Shown here piece by piece: positions 34,910 to 44,061 of a stretch of 64,000 nucleotides of DNA (the first letter of the stretch is position 1; each line of letters opens with the position of its first letter). The position numbers were made by a program, and so were the translations under genes. Location of the stretch: NCBI GenBank assembly GCA_016722065.1, contig JADKGX010000002.1, positions 806,001 to 870,000 of the forward strand, read 5' to 3'. Below the pieces are notes generated by a model. It made no database searches, was not told the DNA's origin, and saw only the letters and a program-made list of their open reading frames with translations. This DNA is from Planctomycetota bacterium (GTDB lineage: Bacteria > Planctomycetota > UBA8742 > UBA2392).

Positions 34910-36217
34910 ATGAAGGTATCTGTGATTGGTTCTGGACACGTCGGGCTGGTAACCGGCGTGTGCTTTGCGGAAAAAGGCCACGAGATTCTGTGCGTGGACC
35001 ACGACACCGAAAAGCTGGCCAAGCTCAAGAAAGGCGAATCGCCGTTCTATGAGCCCGGCATGAACGAACTGTTGCAGAAACACCTGGCCAGCAAGCGCCT
35101 GCAGTTCAGCAACCGCACCGAAGACGCCGTTGAATACGGCCAGGCCATTTTCATCTGCGTGGGCACACCCAGCACTGCGCGCGGCAAAGCCGACATGACG
35201 TTTGTCGAGAAAGTCGCCCAGACGATTGCGGAAAACCTGAAGGAATACCGGCTGGTGATTGAAAAGAGCACCGTGCCGATCAAAACCGGCGAGCGCATCA
35301 AGCGCACGATTGCACGCTATGCCAAGGGCGACGCGCAGTTCGATGTCGCCAGCAACCCTGAATTCCTGCGCGAAGGCAGCGCCATCGAAGACACACTCAA
35401 GCCTGACCGGGTTGTCGTGGGCGTGGACAGCGCCAAGGCCGAAAGCCTGCTGCGCGAAGTCTATGCCGGATTCAATTGCCCGATTGTCGTGACCAGCGTG
35501 GGCAGCGCCGAATTGATCAAGCACGCCAGCAACAGCTTTCTGGCACTCAAGATCACCTTTGCCAATTGGCTGGCCCGGCTGTGCGAGGCCAGCGGCGCAG
35601 ATGTAGAGCAAGTCGTGCATGGCATGGGCCTGGACCATCGCATTGGCAAGCACTTCTTGAACGCCGGCATTGGTTACGGAGGCAGTTGCTTTCCCAAGGA
35701 TGTTGACGCGCTGGCGCACATCGCAGAGGAACTGCGCGTCGATGCCAGCATGATTCGCGGCATCAGCGACATGAACAAAGGCCAGTTGCAGGCCTTCTAC
35801 GACAAGATTGAAAAAGAGCTGTGGGTGCTGACCGACAAGACGATTGCCATCTGGGGGCTTGCCTTCAAGCCTAACACCGACGACCTGCGCGAGGCCCCGG
35901 CACTGCGGCTGATCGAGATGTTGAAGAAAGCCGGCGCCAAAATCCGCGCCCACGACCCCGTGGCCATGCCCAACACACGCAAGCTGCATCCGGACCTTTA
36001 CTTTGCCAAAGACGCCATTGATGCCGCCCATGGCGCCGATGCGCTGGTTGTCTGCACGGAATGGCCGCAATACCGCGAAACGGACCTGGCCAAGGTAAAG
36101 GCCGTGCTGCGCGTGCCGATCATCTTTGACGGTCGCAACTGTCTGGACCGCAAGCGCGCCGCGGAACTGAACATGCGGCTGTTTGGCATTGGCAAGTCGG
36201 CCGTGGGCCCGGCCTGA
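34910..36217 (+). CDS. ugd: UDP-glucose 6-dehydrogenase
   Basis: This 435-residue enzyme oxidises UDP-glucose to UDP-glucuronate with two NAD+, feeding polysaccharide or lipid-A sugar synthesis. The NAD-binding motif GSGHVGLVTG begins at residue 7, the substrate block reads SNPEFLREGSAIEDTLKPDR, and the catalytic cysteine lies in GYGGSCFPKD (Cys about 260). The C-terminal domain has AIWGLAFKPNTDDLREAP and ADALVVCTEWPQYR. The start is supported by AAGGAG. It stands alone, with tsaD beginning 62 bases downstream; no sugar transferase genes are near. A GDP-mannose dehydrogenase assignment is less likely because of the NPEFLREG block. Confidence 0.94.
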   Translation: MKVSVIGSGHVGLVTGVCFAEKGHEILCVDHDTEKLAKLKKGESPFYEPGMNELLQKHLASKRLQFSNRTEDAVEYGQAIFICVGTPSTARGKADMTFVEKVAQTIAENLKEYRLVIEKSTVPIKTGERIKRTIARYAKGDAQFDVASNPEFLREGSAIEDTLKPDRVVVGVDSAKAESLLREVYAGFNCPIVVTSVGSAELIKHASNSFLALKITFANWLARLCEASGADVEQVVHGMGLDHRIGKHFLNAGIGYGGSCFPKDVDALAHIAEELRVDASMIRGISDMNKGQLQAFYDKIEKELWVLTDKTIAIWGLAFKPNTDDLREAPALRLIEMLKKAGAKIRAHDPVAMPNTRKLHPDLYFAKDAIDAAHGADALVVCTEWPQYRETDLAKVKAVLRVPIIFDGRNCLDRKRAAELNMRLFGIGKSAVGPA

Positions 36218-36279
36218 TTCCATCTGTTTGAAGGCTTCGCGGGCTTACATTCCGGCTGCGGCAATTCACAATCGACGCC

Positions 36280-37392
36280 ATGTTGACCCTGGGCATTGAA
36301 ACTTCCTGCGACGACACCGCTGTCTCCCTGGTGGAAGACGGCATGCGTATTCGTTCCGGGGCGCGATCCAGCCAGGAAAAGCTGCATGCCAAGTACGGCG
36401 GCATCGTGCCCGAAGTCGCCTGCCGCGTGCACTATGAAACCCTGCTGCCGCTGATTGACCACGCCGTCAAGGAAGCCGGCTGTAAAATCCACGATGTCGA
36501 TGCGATTGCCGTGACCAACCAGCCCGGACTGGTAGGCAGCCTGTACATTGGCTTGAGTACCGCAAAGGCCCTGGCCTGGGCGTTGACCAAGCCGATTGTT
36601 GCGGTCGACCACATTGAGGCACACATCTACGCCGCACACATGGCCGACCCGGAACTGGACTACCCCCACGTTTCGGTGGTTGTCAGCGGCGGGCACACCG
36701 ACATCTTCTATACAGAAGGCCCGTTGGAACATTCCTTGATCACACGCACGCTGGACGACGCCGCCGGAGAGTGCTTCGACAAAGTCGCGGCGCTGCTGGG
36801 CCTGGGCTACCCCGGCGGCCCGGCCGTGCAGATGACCAGCCTGGGCGGCAATGCCGACGCGATTGATTTTCCGCGTGGCGATGCCGGCCCCGATGGCTTG
36901 CAGTTGAGCTTTTCGGGCCTCAAGACCGCGGTGTTGAACGATATGCGCAAGCGCGGATTTGTGATTGAAGCCCAGCGCAATTCTGGCCGCCTGCTGACCA
37001 CGCCCGATGCGCCCGTGCCAAAAAGCGAAACCCGCACCTTGAGTGTGCGTATGCCACTGGCCGACATTGCCGCCAGTTTTCAGGAAGCAGCCGTAGACAT
37101 TCTGGTGCGCGCGACCTTGAGCAGCACCCGCCGCGCACATTGCAAAAGTGTTGTGCTGGCCGGCGGCGTAGCAGCCAACAAGCGCCTGCGCGAGAAAATG
37201 GCCGCCGCCTGCAAGGCCCAAAAGAACACCCGCTTCAGTGCGGCGCCGATCGCGCTGTGCACCGACAACGCCGAGATGGTGGCTGGCCTGGGCTTTCACA
37301 AGGTGGTGACGGGCCAGTACGCCAACCTGGACCTGGATGTGCTGCCCAACAAGCAGGAAAAGCGCCTGCGTGTGGAAAGCGCCGCAGACTAG
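36280..37392 (+). CDS. tsaD: tRNA N6-threonylcarbamoyltransferase TsaD
   Basis: TsaD transfers threonylcarbamoyl to adenosine 37 of ANN-decoding tRNAs, in complex with TsaB and TsaE. The chain opens MLTLGIETSCDDTAVSLVEDG, contains the metal-binding HIEAHIYAAH (normally HMEGH), SGGHTDI, the KVAALLGLGYPGGP loop and FSGLKTAVL, then GGVAANKRLR near the C-terminus. Its 370 residues are slightly longer than usual owing to a loop at about 240-270. The ATG at 36280 has CACAAT seven bases upstream and no ribosome binding site. tsaB and tsaE are not in the window. The rhomboid gene follows 48 bases downstream. Confidence 0.96.
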   Translation: MLTLGIETSCDDTAVSLVEDGMRIRSGARSSQEKLHAKYGGIVPEVACRVHYETLLPLIDHAVKEAGCKIHDVDAIAVTNQPGLVGSLYIGLSTAKALAWALTKPIVAVDHIEAHIYAAHMADPELDYPHVSVVVSGGHTDIFYTEGPLEHSLITRTLDDAAGECFDKVAALLGLGYPGGPAVQMTSLGGNADAIDFPRGDAGPDGLQLSFSGLKTAVLNDMRKRGFVIEAQRNSGRLLTTPDAPVPKSETRTLSVRMPLADIAASFQEAAVDILVRATLSSTRRAHCKSVVLAGGVAANKRLREKMAAACKAQKNTRFSAAPIALCTDNAEMVAGLGFHKVVTGQYANLDLDVLPNKQEKRLRVESAAD

Positions 37393-37440
37393 GGCGGGCG
37401 CTTCCAGCCCGGCGCAGATGCCACAGCCCAAGATTCGATT

Positions 37441-38442
37441 ATGGCCGTGATTCGCAAATACAACCCGGGTGCCATGCCACCTGCAACGCTGGCCATGGTG
37501 GCCATCAACGTGGCGATTGCACTGATTGACATGTTCAACGACGGACTGCTGGAACGCAGCCTGTGGGCCCGCGGCATTGACGTTTACTACGGCCAATGGT
37601 GGCGGCTGCTTGGCAGCGCCTTTGTGCACGGCAGCCTGATGCACATTGCCTTCAATGCCTACGGCATATGGATTCTGGGGCGGCTGTTTGAGGGCCTGCA
37701 GGGCTGGAAGGCATTTCTGCTGGTGTATTTTGCTTCCGCCATCGGCGGTTCGGCGCTTGGGCTGGTGTTTTACGACCCGGACATTCCAGCGCTTGGCGCC
37801 AGCGGCGCGGCCTATGGGCTGATGGGTGCTGTGCTTGGCTTTTTCTATGTGAAGACCGGCAGCATCAAGGGCATCTGGCAGGTTCCGATTTCGCGCCAGC
37901 TGGCGGTGTGGTTTCTGATTGGCATTGGTGTCAGCCTGGCGCCCGGCATCAGCCTGCTGGGTCACCTGGGTGGGTTTATCCCGGGGGTCATTCTGGGCAT
38001 CTACCTGGAGTACCGCTATTCACGCAAAGCCGACGTGTTTCATCATGCCTCGGCCGGCGTGGTGCTGGTGCTGGTGCTTGGTTTTGCCGTCTATGCGGTT
38101 TACCCCTGGCACCGTGGCAACCTTTACGCGGGGCGGGCCATGGCGGCATACAAGCGCGACGACATGCAAGCCGGCGACGCGCTTGTGCAAGAGGCAAAAC
38201 GCCGGGGTGTCAGTGGCGGCGGAGCCAACCTGTTGCAGCACCTGCAACTCTGGCGCAAGTACCACGACCAGAACCCGAAGTCTTTCAACACCGACGTGCT
38301 GCTGTGGCCCCTGACGCACGCCGCGCAAGACAGCAGCCTGCGCCATGCGCACTGGGACTACCTGACGCCCGCCGACATCACCGACACCCAGAACGTCGCG
38401 CCAGCACCAGAGCCGCTTGATCACTCCGCCGGGCCAGACTAG
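37441..38442 (+). CDS. Rhomboid-family intramembrane serine protease
   Basis: This 333-residue protein has a six-helix rhomboid core (about 15-225). The catalytic serine lies in GASGAAYGLMGA (Ser about 121) and the histidine in LLGHLGGFIPG (about 175). The helix 2 motif SAFVHGSLMHIAFNAYGIWILG with its conserved His and Asn is also present. Rhomboids cut type I membrane proteins within the bilayer. The 105-residue C-terminal part is a soluble helical region (ALVQEAKRRG, LLQHLQLWRKYHDQNP) with TPR-like character. hemL follows 23 bases downstream and may be co-transcribed, though a separate -10-like TAGAGT lies between them. Confidence 0.92.
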   Translation: MAVIRKYNPGAMPPATLAMVAINVAIALIDMFNDGLLERSLWARGIDVYYGQWWRLLGSAFVHGSLMHIAFNAYGIWILGRLFEGLQGWKAFLLVYFASAIGGSALGLVFYDPDIPALGASGAAYGLMGAVLGFFYVKTGSIKGIWQVPISRQLAVWFLIGIGVSLAPGISLLGHLGGFIPGVILGIYLEYRYSRKADVFHHASAGVVLVLVLGFAVYAVYPWHRGNLYAGRAMAAYKRDDMQAGDALVQEAKRRGVSGGGANLLQHLQLWRKYHDQNPKSFNTDVLLWPLTHAAQDSSLRHAHWDYLTPADITDTQNVAPAPEPLDHSAGPD

Positions 38443-38465
38443 AGTTCGCGCGCCCGGAGAGCGAA

Positions 38466-39752
38466 ATGGCCACAAACAAAGAGGCCTTTGAGGAAGCCCG
38501 CCAGTACATCGCTGGCGGCGTCAACAGCCCCGTGCGCGCTTTCAAGGCTGTGGGTGACACGCCGCTGTTTTTTGCCGCGGGCTATGGCTCGCGCGTCACT
38601 GATATCGAAGGCCACGAATACATTGATTATGTCGGAAGCTGGGGCCCGCACATTCTGGGCCACGCCCCGGAGCAAGTGCTTACCGCCATCAACCGTGCAG
38701 CCCGCGCCAGCACCAGCTTTGGCGCCCCCACGGTAAGTGAAACCGCCCTGGCACATCTGCTGTGCGAGGCCGTACCCGGCGTTGAGCGGGTGCGCCTGAC
38801 CAACAGCGGCACCGAAGCCAGCATGAGCGCCCTGCGTGTCGCACGCGGGTTTACCAAGCGCAACATGGTGGTGAAGTTTGCCGGTTGCTACCACGGGCAC
38901 GTGGACAGCCTGCTGGTCAGTGCAGGTTCCGGCGCCTTGACTTTGGGCCACCCCGACAGCGCCGGCGTTTCACCGGCTGTGGCCGCCGAAACGATTGTGC
39001 TGCCCTTCAATGATGTCTCCGCCGTGGAACAGGCCTTCAGCCAGTACGGGCCCAAAATTGCCTGCACGATCCTGGAACCCATTGCCGGCAACATGGGCGT
39101 GGTGCTGCCCTCGCGTGGCTACCTGGAAAGCCTGGCCGCCATCACGCGCGAAGCCGGCGCGCTGCTGATTTTTGATGAAGTCATGACCGGCTTTCGCGTG
39201 GCTTGGGGCGGGGCACAGCGCCTGCTGGATATCACGGCTGACCTGACGGTACTGGGCAAGGTGATTGGCGGCGGGCTGCCCCTGGCGGCCTTTGGCGGCA
39301 AAGCCGAAATCATGGCCGTGCTGGCGCCCGACGGCCCCGTGTACCAGGCCGGAACGCTTAGTGGCAACCCGCTGGCCGTGGCCGCGGGCATTGCCGCGCT
39401 GACGCAACTGAAGAACGTGCCCGCGATTTACCGGCGGCTGGAAGTGCTTTCGGCCCGTCTGGCGGCCGGCCTTTCCGAGGCAGCCGAACGCAACAGCGTG
39501 CCAGTGTATGTTTCGCGCTGTGGCAGCATGCTGACGTTGTTCTTTCAGGCCGGGCCCGTGCACGACCTGGAAGGCGCCAAACGCAGCGATACGCAGCGAT
39601 ATGCCAAGTTTCATGGCCAGATGCGCAGCTTGGGCGTGTACCTGCCACCCAGCCAGTTCGAGGCGTGGTTTGTCAGCAACGCCCACACCTTCAAAGACAT
39701 CGACGCCACGCTTTCTGCGGCCGATGCGGTGTTTCGTCAGTTCACGACCTAG
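38466..39752 (+). CDS. hemL: Glutamate-1-semialdehyde 2,1-aminomutase
   Basis: HemL converts glutamate-1-semialdehyde to 5-aminolevulinate, the C5 route to haem. The family start GGVNSPVRAFKAVG, the YVGSWGPHILGH block and the PLP lysine in LGKVIGGGLP (Lys about 265) are present, with DEVMTGFRV just before it. The 428-residue length is normal. CGGAGAG lies before the ATG and a TAGAGT hexamer further upstream, so this gene looks leadered. The possible HemJ-like protein at 19570 would act later in the same pathway. The TPR gene begins 40 bases downstream. Confidence 0.96.
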   Translation: MATNKEAFEEARQYIAGGVNSPVRAFKAVGDTPLFFAAGYGSRVTDIEGHEYIDYVGSWGPHILGHAPEQVLTAINRAARASTSFGAPTVSETALAHLLCEAVPGVERVRLTNSGTEASMSALRVARGFTKRNMVVKFAGCYHGHVDSLLVSAGSGALTLGHPDSAGVSPAVAAETIVLPFNDVSAVEQAFSQYGPKIACTILEPIAGNMGVVLPSRGYLESLAAITREAGALLIFDEVMTGFRVAWGGAQRLLDITADLTVLGKVIGGGLPLAAFGGKAEIMAVLAPDGPVYQAGTLSGNPLAVAAGIAALTQLKNVPAIYRRLEVLSARLAAGLSEAAERNSVPVYVSRCGSMLTLFFQAGPVHDLEGAKRSDTQRYAKFHGQMRSLGVYLPPSQFEAWFVSNAHTFKDIDATLSAADAVFRQFTT

Positions 39753-39780
39753 ACATTGCCACTTGCGGCCCAAACGGCGC

Positions 39781-39786
39781 TACAAT
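39781..39786 (+). promoter_or_regulatory. -10 TACAAT placed for a leaderless mRNA
   Basis: TACAAT, a near-consensus -10, ends six bases before the ATG at 39793. The spacer GGCGCC is not a ribosome binding site. TTGCCA at 39756-39761 could be a -35, though the 19-base spacing is long. Confidence 0.5.
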
Positions 39787-39792
39787 GGCGCC

Positions 39793-41787
39793 ATGGGTGC
39801 CGACTTTGCGCTGATTCCCTTTGCCAGCCGCGTCGACGACGACCAAAGCGCGCGTATTGCCCAGGGCTTGTCGCTGGAACTTGCGGATTGGCTGCGCGGC
39901 GACGACCTGACCGTGCCCATGCTGACCTCGGCCCAGACCGACGAAGACGGCGCCTGGCGCAAGCTGGTCAACTTTCAGGATGAACTGACACCTTCCGCAG
40001 TGGCCGAGATCGTCGAGATGGTGCGCGGCGAAAACGGTGCCGACGGCGACGGTCTTGACGACGAAGAAGAGACCGAAGTCGACAACCTGAAGTTGATGGT
40101 CAGCGGCGTGCTGGATGTCGACCTGGCCCCGGCCGAAACAGGCCAAGTACTGCGCGTGCACGGCGATGTCACCGTAACCAACGTGGCGGGCGCATTTGCC
40201 GCCGCAAGGCTTGCCTTCAACCTGACCCCGCCGACGTTTCGCCCGAACGTACAGAAGTTGTTTCGCGAAATCGCAGAGGCCTTGGGCCACAAGCCGCGTG
40301 CCGACTACGACACCGGGACTTCCAGCTTTCAGGCCTGGCTGAATCTGCTGATCACGCGCGCGCTGAAACTGGCCGCCGAACTTGGGGCCGTGGACCGCGA
40401 CGAGGGCGACTTGTACCTGCCGGCACTGCAGGCAGCCAAACTGGACCCGGCCTTTACCCCCGCGCGCGATCGCCTTGGCGAACTGGCCCAGGTGCTGGTC
40501 CTGGAACGCGGTTTTGAGCCACTGCCTGCTGCCGATGCGCTGGACGAAATCATGCAGCGCGTGGGAAGCGACTGGAAATCGGAACGTGTCCGCGGCCAAT
40601 TGCTGCTGCTGGCCGACAAGCCGGACCTGGCCGCCAAATCGTTCTGCCTGTTGATCAAGGGCAAGCTGGAAGCCCCCACGCAGCAAGAACGCATGCACGC
40701 CGCGCTGATGGCCGGCAAGGCCTTCAACCAGGCCAACCGTTACGGCGAAGCCCAGCGCGTTCTCAGCCTTGCCATGCAGGCTGAGGACCTGAAGGTAGAC
40801 GCGATTGTGGAGGCCGGCAGCAGCAGCGCCGCCCTGGGCGAAGCCCGGGTGGCCGAACGCCTGTGGCTGCGCGCGCTGGAACTGGAAAAACACTTCGTGC
40901 CTGCGCGCCTTCATCTGGCGCACTTGTACCGGCGGGAAGGTGAAACCCAAAAAGCCGCCCAGCAATATGAAGAATTGCTGAAGGCCCCCGAGTTGCCGCG
41001 CGAACTGTTTGCCGACGCCGCCGAGTTTTTTGTCGTCAACCGCATGCATGAAACCGCCTGCGCCACGGCCGAACGCTATGCCAACGAATACCCCGGAGAC
41101 GCCATTGCCCATGTGCTGCTGGCCAGCAGCCTGAACGCACTGGGGCGACACCACCGGGCCCTGAAGGCCCTGGATCAGGCCGAACTGTGTGTGGGAGTCA
41201 ACCAGTTGGAAGCGCACATTGTTCGGCAGCGGCGCTTTGCCAAACACCCGGAAAGCGAAGCCGAATTCCGCCGACTGGCCGACCACGCCCTGACTGGCGA
41301 AGCGGCAGAAGCCGAACGCGGGCTGGCCGCGCTGGTCAAGAGCTACCCGGATTTCTGGGAGGCGCACTATTTTCTGGGCGTCAGCCTGCGCCGCCAGGAA
41401 AAGTGGGATGACGCCCGCCGCAAGTTTGAAGAAGTGCGCGACGCCATTGAGCTGCCGGGCATTGATAAGGAACTGACCAAAATCTGGTCCGCCCTGGGCC
41501 AGCCTGAAAAAGCGCTGGAATGCGCCGAACGCGCCATGGACGCCGCGCCCGAAGACCCCACGGCCATGACCAACTACGCCGCTGCCCTGACCGAAAACGG
41601 CCGGCTGGAAGAGGCCCTGAAGTACGCACAGCGGGCCGGCGCGATCATGCCTGACGACCCGGTGAACCAGCGGCTGCTGGATTTGCTGGAGGCCCGCTTT
41701 CGCAAACGCAGCTTCCTGACCAACATGAAAAGCGTTCTCAAAGAAGCCGGAAGCTGGTTCAAGCTGCTGCGCCGCAAGAAGAAGTGA
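39793..41787 (+). CDS. TPR-repeat protein
   Basis: This 664-residue soluble protein has an acidic N-terminal domain (about 1-190) that I do not recognise and a long run of tetratricopeptide-type helical pairs (about 200-640). The TPR signature of Ala/Gly/Tyr spacing is clear in EARVAERLWLRALELEKHFVPARLHLAHLYRREGETQKAAQQYEEL, read in pieces, and in LTKIWSALGQPEKALECAERAMDAAPEDP. The chain ends in a basic stretch (LLRRKKK). No signal peptide or membrane segment is seen. Such proteins usually scaffold complexes. It lies between hemL and the helicase gene with its own promoter-like hexamer. Confidence 0.88.
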   Translation: MGADFALIPFASRVDDDQSARIAQGLSLELADWLRGDDLTVPMLTSAQTDEDGAWRKLVNFQDELTPSAVAEIVEMVRGENGADGDGLDDEEETEVDNLKLMVSGVLDVDLAPAETGQVLRVHGDVTVTNVAGAFAAARLAFNLTPPTFRPNVQKLFREIAEALGHKPRADYDTGTSSFQAWLNLLITRALKLAAELGAVDRDEGDLYLPALQAAKLDPAFTPARDRLGELAQVLVLERGFEPLPAADALDEIMQRVGSDWKSERVRGQLLLLADKPDLAAKSFCLLIKGKLEAPTQQERMHAALMAGKAFNQANRYGEAQRVLSLAMQAEDLKVDAIVEAGSSSAALGEARVAERLWLRALELEKHFVPARLHLAHLYRREGETQKAAQQYEELLKAPELPRELFADAAEFFVVNRMHETACATAERYANEYPGDAIAHVLLASSLNALGRHHRALKALDQAELCVGVNQLEAHIVRQRRFAKHPESEAEFRRLADHALTGEAAEAERGLAALVKSYPDFWEAHYFLGVSLRRQEKWDDARRKFEEVRDAIELPGIDKELTKIWSALGQPEKALECAERAMDAAPEDPTAMTNYAAALTENGRLEEALKYAQRAGAIMPDDPVNQRLLDLLEARFRKRSFLTNMKSVLKEAGSWFKLLRRKKK

Positions 41788-41864
41788 TTTCGGGCGCGCG
41801 GTTCTGGCAAGCCTGCCCGGCTGCCCACGAACTTCGAACATCGCGAATTTGTCGCTGCCCCGTG

Positions 41865-41870
41865 TATGCT
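41865..41870 (+). promoter_or_regulatory. -10-like TATGCT placed for a leaderless mRNA
   Basis: TATGCT, the same hexamer as before uup, ends seven bases before the ATG at 41878. The spacer TGCCAAC has no Shine-Dalgarno character. Confidence 0.45.
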
Positions 41871-41877
41871 TGCCAAC

Positions 41878-43902
41878 ATGGGTTTCATGGACGAATTTCT
41901 TGGCCCCGGCGGCGTGATTGCAACCAAGCTGGGGGCCTATGAGGACCGGCCCCAGCAACTGGCCATGGCCCGCAGCGTCGAGGCCGCGTTCACCAGCGAC
42001 AGGCACCTGGTCGTTGAAGCCGGCACCGGTGTGGGCAAATCTTTTGCCTACCTTGTGCCCGCCATATTGCGTGCCGTGACCGGCAAGGTGGATGAACGCC
42101 CGGTGGTCATCAGTACCGGCACGATTGCGCTGCAGGAACAGCTGTACCAGAAAGACATTCCGTTTTTGCGCAGCGTCTATGAGCAGGAGTTCACCGCCGT
42201 GCTGGCCAAGGGCCGCAGCAATTACGTCAGCCTGCGCCGCCTCGAAGCCGCCCTGCGCAACGAAGGCGACCTGGTGGCCGCCGGCGACGAACGCCGCGAA
42301 CTGCTGCGCCTGAAAACCTGGGCCGAAGAAACCGCCGACGGATCGCTTTCCAGCATGACGTTTCAACCAGCGCCTGAGGCCTGGTCGATGGTGCAAAGCG
42401 ACCGCAACAACTGCATGGGCCGGCAGTGCGCAAACTTTGAAAAGGCCTGCTTCTATCAGCGCGCCAAGCGCCGCATTTACAACAGCCACATCCTGGTCGT
42501 GAACCATGCCCTGCTGTGTGCCGACCTTGCGCTGAAGGCCGCGGGCATCAATTACCTGCCGGATTATCGCTACCTGATTGTCGACGAAGCCCACGAGCTG
42601 GAACGCTATGCCAGCGAACACCTGGGCATTCGTGTGACCAAGCTGGGCTTGAATTTTACGCTGGGCCAGCTTTACAACGCGCGCAAGAACAAAGGCCTGC
42701 TGGTGCGGTTTGATTTTCTGCGCGGGGCCTTTGAGAACCTGCGCGCAGCAAAAGACGCCGGTGAGCGCTATTTTCTCGAAGTAGAAAAGTGGGCAGCCCG
42801 CCAGCGCGAAACCCCCGCGCGCGTTTTTGAATCGGAACTGTTTCCCAAAGACGCCGGGGAAGCGCTGCGTGCCCTGGCACTGGGGCTGAAAGAGGGTTCG
42901 CTTTCCGCACGCAACGAGGAAGAGAAGCTCGAGATCGAAGCCGGCATGAACCGCGTGCTGGAATACGCCGAATCGCTGGATGCTTTCAACAACCAGAACC
43001 GCGACGGGCAGGTGTACTGGGTGGAAACCGGCACCGGCGCGCGGGAACAGAACCTGGAACTTCGCGCCGCACCCGTGCATGTGGGCGCGATCCTGCGGCA
43101 ACTGTTGTTTGATCGCTGCAAAAGTGTGGTCATGACCAGTGCCACGCTGGCCACCGGCCCCAACAAGTTTGATTACATTCGCGGCCGCCTGGGCGTGCCC
43201 GAAGAAGCCGAGCAATTACAACTTGGCAGCCCCTTCAATTACCAGGAACACGCACAGATCGTGATTCCGGATGTGCCCGAGCCCCCCGCCCGGGGTGCCC
43301 AGAACCCGCTGTATGACCAGCGCGTCAACGAAGAAGTGCTGGCAGCGGTCAAGCGTTCCCGCGGCGGCACGTTTGTGCTGTTCACCAGCATCCAGCAGAT
43401 GCGCAAGGTCTATGACGCCGTTCATGCGCAACTGGAGTTCCAGGGTTTCACGCCGCTGCGCCAGGGCGAGGGCATGTCACGCCTGCGCATGCTGGAAACC
43501 TTCAAGCAGGGCCAGAAAATGGTGTTGTTCGGCGTAGAGACGTTCTGGCAGGGCGTAGACGTACCCGGAGAGGCCCTGACTACCGTGATTCTGGTGCGCC
43601 TGCCCTTTCCGGTGCCCGGCGACCCGCTGGTAGCCGCGCGCATGGAAGAGGTCGTCAAATCGGGCGGGAATGACTTCAATGATTACATGGTGCCCGAGGC
43701 CACGATCAAACTGCGCCAGGGCTTTGGCAGGCTGATCCGCCGCAAGGACGATTTTGGCACGGTGGTGATTCTGGATTCGCGCGTGGTCAAGAAGGGCTAC
43801 GGAAAGCGAATCCTGAAAGCCCTGCCCGAGTGCCCGATTACGGACGGCAAGGGCAACAACCCGCTGGAGAAGCGCAAGGCCGAACCCGCCCCGGATTTTT
43901 GA
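41878..43902 (+). CDS. DinG/XPD-family superfamily 2 helicase
   Basis: This 674-residue helicase of the DinG/XPD/YoaA group unwinds DNA 5' to 3' and is usually tied to repair. Walker A GTGVGKSFAYLVP, the DEAH box DEAHELE, motif III-like MTSATLA, and the late blocks FWQGVDVPGEALTTV and QGFGRLIRR are all present. Three iron-sulphur cysteines are seen (about 179, 184 and 191 in CMGRQCANFEKAC). The first ligand, normally the Cys of KGRxNYxC, is Ser at residue 118 (KGRSNYVSLRRL), so the cluster may have only three cysteine ligands or be absent. The ATG at 41887 is an alternative start. The exported repeat protein gene begins 160 bases downstream. Confidence 0.92.
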   Translation: MGFMDEFLGPGGVIATKLGAYEDRPQQLAMARSVEAAFTSDRHLVVEAGTGVGKSFAYLVPAILRAVTGKVDERPVVISTGTIALQEQLYQKDIPFLRSVYEQEFTAVLAKGRSNYVSLRRLEAALRNEGDLVAAGDERRELLRLKTWAEETADGSLSSMTFQPAPEAWSMVQSDRNNCMGRQCANFEKACFYQRAKRRIYNSHILVVNHALLCADLALKAAGINYLPDYRYLIVDEAHELERYASEHLGIRVTKLGLNFTLGQLYNARKNKGLLVRFDFLRGAFENLRAAKDAGERYFLEVEKWAARQRETPARVFESELFPKDAGEALRALALGLKEGSLSARNEEEKLEIEAGMNRVLEYAESLDAFNNQNRDGQVYWVETGTGAREQNLELRAAPVHVGAILRQLLFDRCKSVVMTSATLATGPNKFDYIRGRLGVPEEAEQLQLGSPFNYQEHAQIVIPDVPEPPARGAQNPLYDQRVNEEVLAAVKRSRGGTFVLFTSIQQMRKVYDAVHAQLEFQGFTPLRQGEGMSRLRMLETFKQGQKMVLFGVETFWQGVDVPGEALTTVILVRLPFPVPGDPLVAARMEEVVKSGGNDFNDYMVPEATIKLRQGFGRLIRRKDDFGTVVILDSRVVKKGYGKRILKALPECPITDGKGNNPLEKRKAEPAPDF

Positions 43903-43948
43903 GCCGCGCATTTGCATGGAATGTGCTTCCCCTTGCGCCTGTTTCCTC

Positions 43949-44061
43949 TATACTTGCTGGCGAAGGGGCCCCTTGCTGGCAGGTTTGCCGGCGGTGGGCC
44001 TTTTTTCCTTTCTGGCGGTCGCTCGCTGGATCGGGCCCCTGGCCTTTGACGGAGGCAGGTG
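43949..44061 (+). promoter_or_regulatory. Promoter and structured leader of the Ser/Tyr-rich exported protein
   Basis: TATACT at 43949-43954 is a good -10. The leader of about 100 bases contains a perfect palindrome AAGGGGCCCCTT (43963-43974). A G-T-rich stem (TTGCTGGC with GCCGGCGG, about 43973-43994) follows, then TGGGCC and TTTTTT, as in an attenuator. GGAGG at 44051-44055 is the ribosome binding site of the ATG at 44062. Confidence 0.45.

Noticed and set aside
35998..37965. Open frame of 655 codons antisense to ugd, tsaD and the rhomboid gene
   Set aside because: It spans three well-recognised genes and shows only the His/Gln/Arg/Ala composition of a shadow frame.
39742..43215. Open frame of 1157 codons on the minus strand
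   Set aside because: It lies opposite the TPR and helicase genes, whose motifs and start signals are clear. Its product is rich in Gly, Val, Ala, Gln and His without domains, as expected of a shadow frame in GC-rich DNA.
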